In this document: positions 13,223 to 14,430 of the stretch, one piece after another | Layout of the letters: the number at the start of each line of letters is the position of its first letter | Numbering within the stretch: position 1 is the stretch's first letter | Origin: Ahrensia sp. | GTDB taxonomy: Bacteria; Pseudomonadota; Alphaproteobacteria; Rhizobiales; Rhizobiaceae | Length of the DNA stretch: 14,430 nucleotides | Direction of reading: 5' to 3' | NCBI GenBank assembly: GCA_002698425.1 | Contig: NZXU01000010.1 | Coordinates: 1 to 14,430, forward strand | Made by a program: the position numbers and the translations under genes | Notes under the pieces: generated by a model | Database searches by the model: none | The model's input: only the letters and a program-made list of their open reading frames with translations | What the model was told of the DNA's origin: nothing

Positions 13223-13450
13223 ATATGCCTGGCCACACTCTTGGCTGGGACCGAGGTCGCCGCGCCGCCGGTGGCGGAGGGTGCGTCGATGCCGGGGGTC
13301 CAGTGGTTCAAGCCGCGGTATGTCGGTGAGGTTGCCTACCGCGAGTACCACGCGGGCAAAGGTCTGCGCCACGCATCGTGGAAGGGGCTGCGTTCCGCGG
13401 CCGTGTCGGGGGTGTGTTTGCCGCGTGATGCCGGCGCGGTGGCCGTCTGA
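13223..13450 (+). pseudogene. ATP-dependent DNA ligase, interrupted: C-terminal part
   Basis: The frame from 13223 encodes the end of the ligase OB-fold: GTEVAAPPVAEGASMPGVQW, then FKPRYVGEVAYREYHAGKGL and RHASWKGLR. This fits the family motif V-x-W-x-x-P-x-LV-x-EV-x-F-x-EW followed by LRHPSxxGLR. It is the missing piece of the gene at the left end of the window. It has no ribosome site or start of its own beyond a TTG in the transposon repeat, so it is not expected to be translated into anything useful. The stop at 13448-13450 directly touches the stop of the convergent small ORF at 13451. Confidence 0.85.
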
Positions 13451-13591
13451 TTACGAGTGCGTGCCCCACCAGGCGTAGAGCTGGTCGAGCCGAGGGTCGT
13501 TGGGGCCATCAGACTGCACGTCGGCGATGAGCCGTTCTGCGTCGTCAGTCCACACCACGCGCGGGCGCCCATTGCTCAGCCCGCACAGCAC
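13451..13591 (-). CDS. Small hypothetical protein (46 residues)
   Basis: Reading from the GTG at 13591, the protein begins VLCGLSNGRPRVVWTDDAER and ends RLDQLYAWWGTHS, with a normal high-GC third-position bias. An in-frame stop at about 13635 limits how far upstream it can begin, so it is either a tiny gene or the tail of a decayed one. The stop codon is immediately adjacent to the stop of the ligase. I do not recognise the family, and no ribosome site is convincing before the GTG. The tail looks like a genuine protein end rather than noise, but confidence is low. Confidence 0.35.
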   Translation of the reverse strand: MLCGLSNGRPRVVWTDDAERLIADVQSDGPNDPRLDQLYAWWGTHS

Positions 13592-13654
13592 GGTTCCGCG
13601 GATGACGGCGGGGGTGTCGTTGCGTCGCCACGGGCCGGGTGTTCACTCGCCCAG

Positions 13655-13694
13655 TCGACAGCTGTCGAGTCAACCCATCATGTCGACCGACATG
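13655..13694. promoter_or_regulatory. Two neighbouring palindromes in the non-coding gap (operator-like)
   Basis: TCGACAGCTGTCGA (13655-13668) is a perfect 14-bp palindrome. CATGTCGACCGACATG (13679-13694) is palindromic except at its centre. They share the TGTCGA element and are about two helical turns apart centre to centre. They lie in a 224-bp stretch (13592-13815) where I see no gene, downstream of the thioredoxin-like gene and upstream of the small ORF. Function unknown; they could be operators for the small ORF or a plasmid or recombination site. Confidence 0.3.
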
Positions 13695-13815
13695 ACAGAA
13701 AGTGAGACATCGTCAACTGCGGAAACATCTGGTCGGCACTGGGCAGGTACGCTCTTCGGTTGGTCTGTGCCGCATCCCAGCCCGGCAACTTCAGAGCTAA
13801 AGAACCTCGCCAACA

Positions 13816-14424
13816 CTAGGATTCCGACAGAAGGCGATTCAGCAGCGGTCTTAGGTCGTCGGCGAGTAAAGCCATCAGGTAGACCGCTGCCACTCGGTGT
13901 TGGCGATCAAGCACCATGGTGGTGGGAACCACACTGGTGGGATAGTTGCGGCCCAGGGCGATGAGGGTGCGCATCTCGGGGTCGAAGATGGATGGGTAGC
14001 TGACGTTGCGGTCGGTCTTGAAGTCACGTGCTGCCTGGAGATCGTCGCGAACGTCGATGCCAAGGAACTGGACGCCGCGGGAACGGTATTCATTAAAGGC
14101 CAGTTCGAGTTCGGGAGTCTCGGTGCGGCACGGGGCACACCATGATCCCCAAACGTTGATGACGACGATCTTGCCGGTGAAGTCGGACAGGCTGACGGTT
14201 TCGTCTGTCATCAGATCCGGACCGCTCAACGCTCCGATAGTGCTTCGCGAGTCCGCTGGATCGTAGTAGAGGACTGTCTTGCCGCCAGGCGATACGAAGT
14301 CGAAGTTCCCAGCTTGCGCACCAGTTCCCGCGTTCGAGCAGGCAGACAATAGTGTCAGGATCGCGACCATGAGGACCGCCAGTGGCACGGTGCTCATACG
14401 TTCGTTCCTTCGCTTTCTGGCCAT
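13816..14424 (-). CDS. Thioredoxin-like TlpA/ResA family lipoprotein
   Basis: 202 residues. A basic N-terminus (MARKRRNER) and a hydrophobic segment end in a lipobox at C29 (LLSACSN), placing the protein outside the membrane. A thioredoxin fold follows, with the redox motif WCAPC (C96, C99) in VWGSWCAPCRTETPE and the cis-proline at P167 (SVVPTTMV). Proteins of this type reduce disulphides outside the membrane, classically for cytochrome c maturation. The usual partners ccdA, resB and resC are not downstream; the ligase remnant and the small ORF occupy that position. An alternative start at 14397 has AAGGA eight bases upstream but would lose the basic n-region. The region upstream is outside the window. 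Confidence 0.85.
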   Translation of the reverse strand: MARKRRNERMSTVPLAVLMVAILTLLSACSNAGTGAQAGNFDFVSPGGKTVLYYDPADSRSTIGALSGPDLMTDETVSLSDFTGKIVVINVWGSWCAPCRTETPELELAFNEYRSRGVQFLGIDVRDDLQAARDFKTDRNVSYPSIFDPEMRTLIALGRNYPTSVVPTTMVLDRQHRVAAVYLMALLADDLRPLLNRLLSES

Positions 14425-14430
14425 CTTTCC

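Noticed and set aside
13680..13964. Plus-strand ORF starting MSTDMTESETSS
   Set aside because: It has no ribosome site, and its second half is antisense to the clearly coding thioredoxin-like lipoprotein.
1..14430. CRISPR arrays, tRNA or rRNA genes
   Set aside because: No regularly spaced repeat array, cloverleaf-like segment or conserved rRNA stretch was seen on either strand by eye.

Overview
The window is GC-rich and dense with short-spaced, overlapping genes with frequent GTG starts. Protein styles (Ala/Arg/Asp-rich proteins, ChrB split into two genes, LppY/LpqO-type lipoprotein) point to a high-GC actinomycete, probably a mycolic-acid group genus such as Nocardia, Rhodococcus, Gordonia or Mycobacterium. 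The genus cannot be fixed from the sequence alone.

The main event is one large insertion. The 3' part of an ATP-dependent DNA ligase gene reads into the window from the left and stops matching ligases at base 302. The missing ligase C-terminus resumes at about 13223 on the same strand. Between them lies a 12.92-kb Tn3-family transposon (303-13222), bounded by inverted repeats of about 30 bp (27 of 30 identical) that begin GGGGTCC. Its transposition genes sit at opposite ends: a TnpI-type tyrosine recombinase next to the left end, with a palindrome-plus-direct-repeat recombination site in front of it, and a full-length DDE transposase TnpA next to the right end. Everything between them is cargo.

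The cargo has two blocks. The chromate block holds chrA (minus strand, two-domain chromate exporter), facing away from chrB-N, chrB-C and a FetA/FetB-type ABC transporter pair (plus strand), with an 18-bp palindrome in the shared promoter region. The envelope and signalling block holds an OmpR-type response regulator with a sensor kinase (minus strand). Diverging from these is an operon made of a 13-codon leader peptide, an LppY/LpqO (DUF1259) lipoprotein, a second lipoprotein with a LamG/DUF1080-like domain, and a small two-helix membrane protein. A small PepSY-like protein gene lies near the left end.

The two blocks appear wired together by DNA sites. Direct repeats of CTTCAT with 11-bp periodicity lie exactly 10 nt upstream of a possible -10 element, in front of both the PepSY gene and the lipoprotein operon. 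This is the geometry of a PhoB/OmpR-type activation site and suggests that the transposon's own two-component system controls both. The likely overall function is chromate (oxyanion/redox-metal) resistance coupled to cell-envelope sensing. The chromate part rests on gene families; the envelope part is inference.

Right of the transposon are the ligase C-terminus, a small convergent ORF whose stop codon abuts the ligase stop, a non-coding stretch with two palindromes (13592-13815), and a thioredoxin-like TlpA/ResA lipoprotein on the minus strand reaching almost to the window end.
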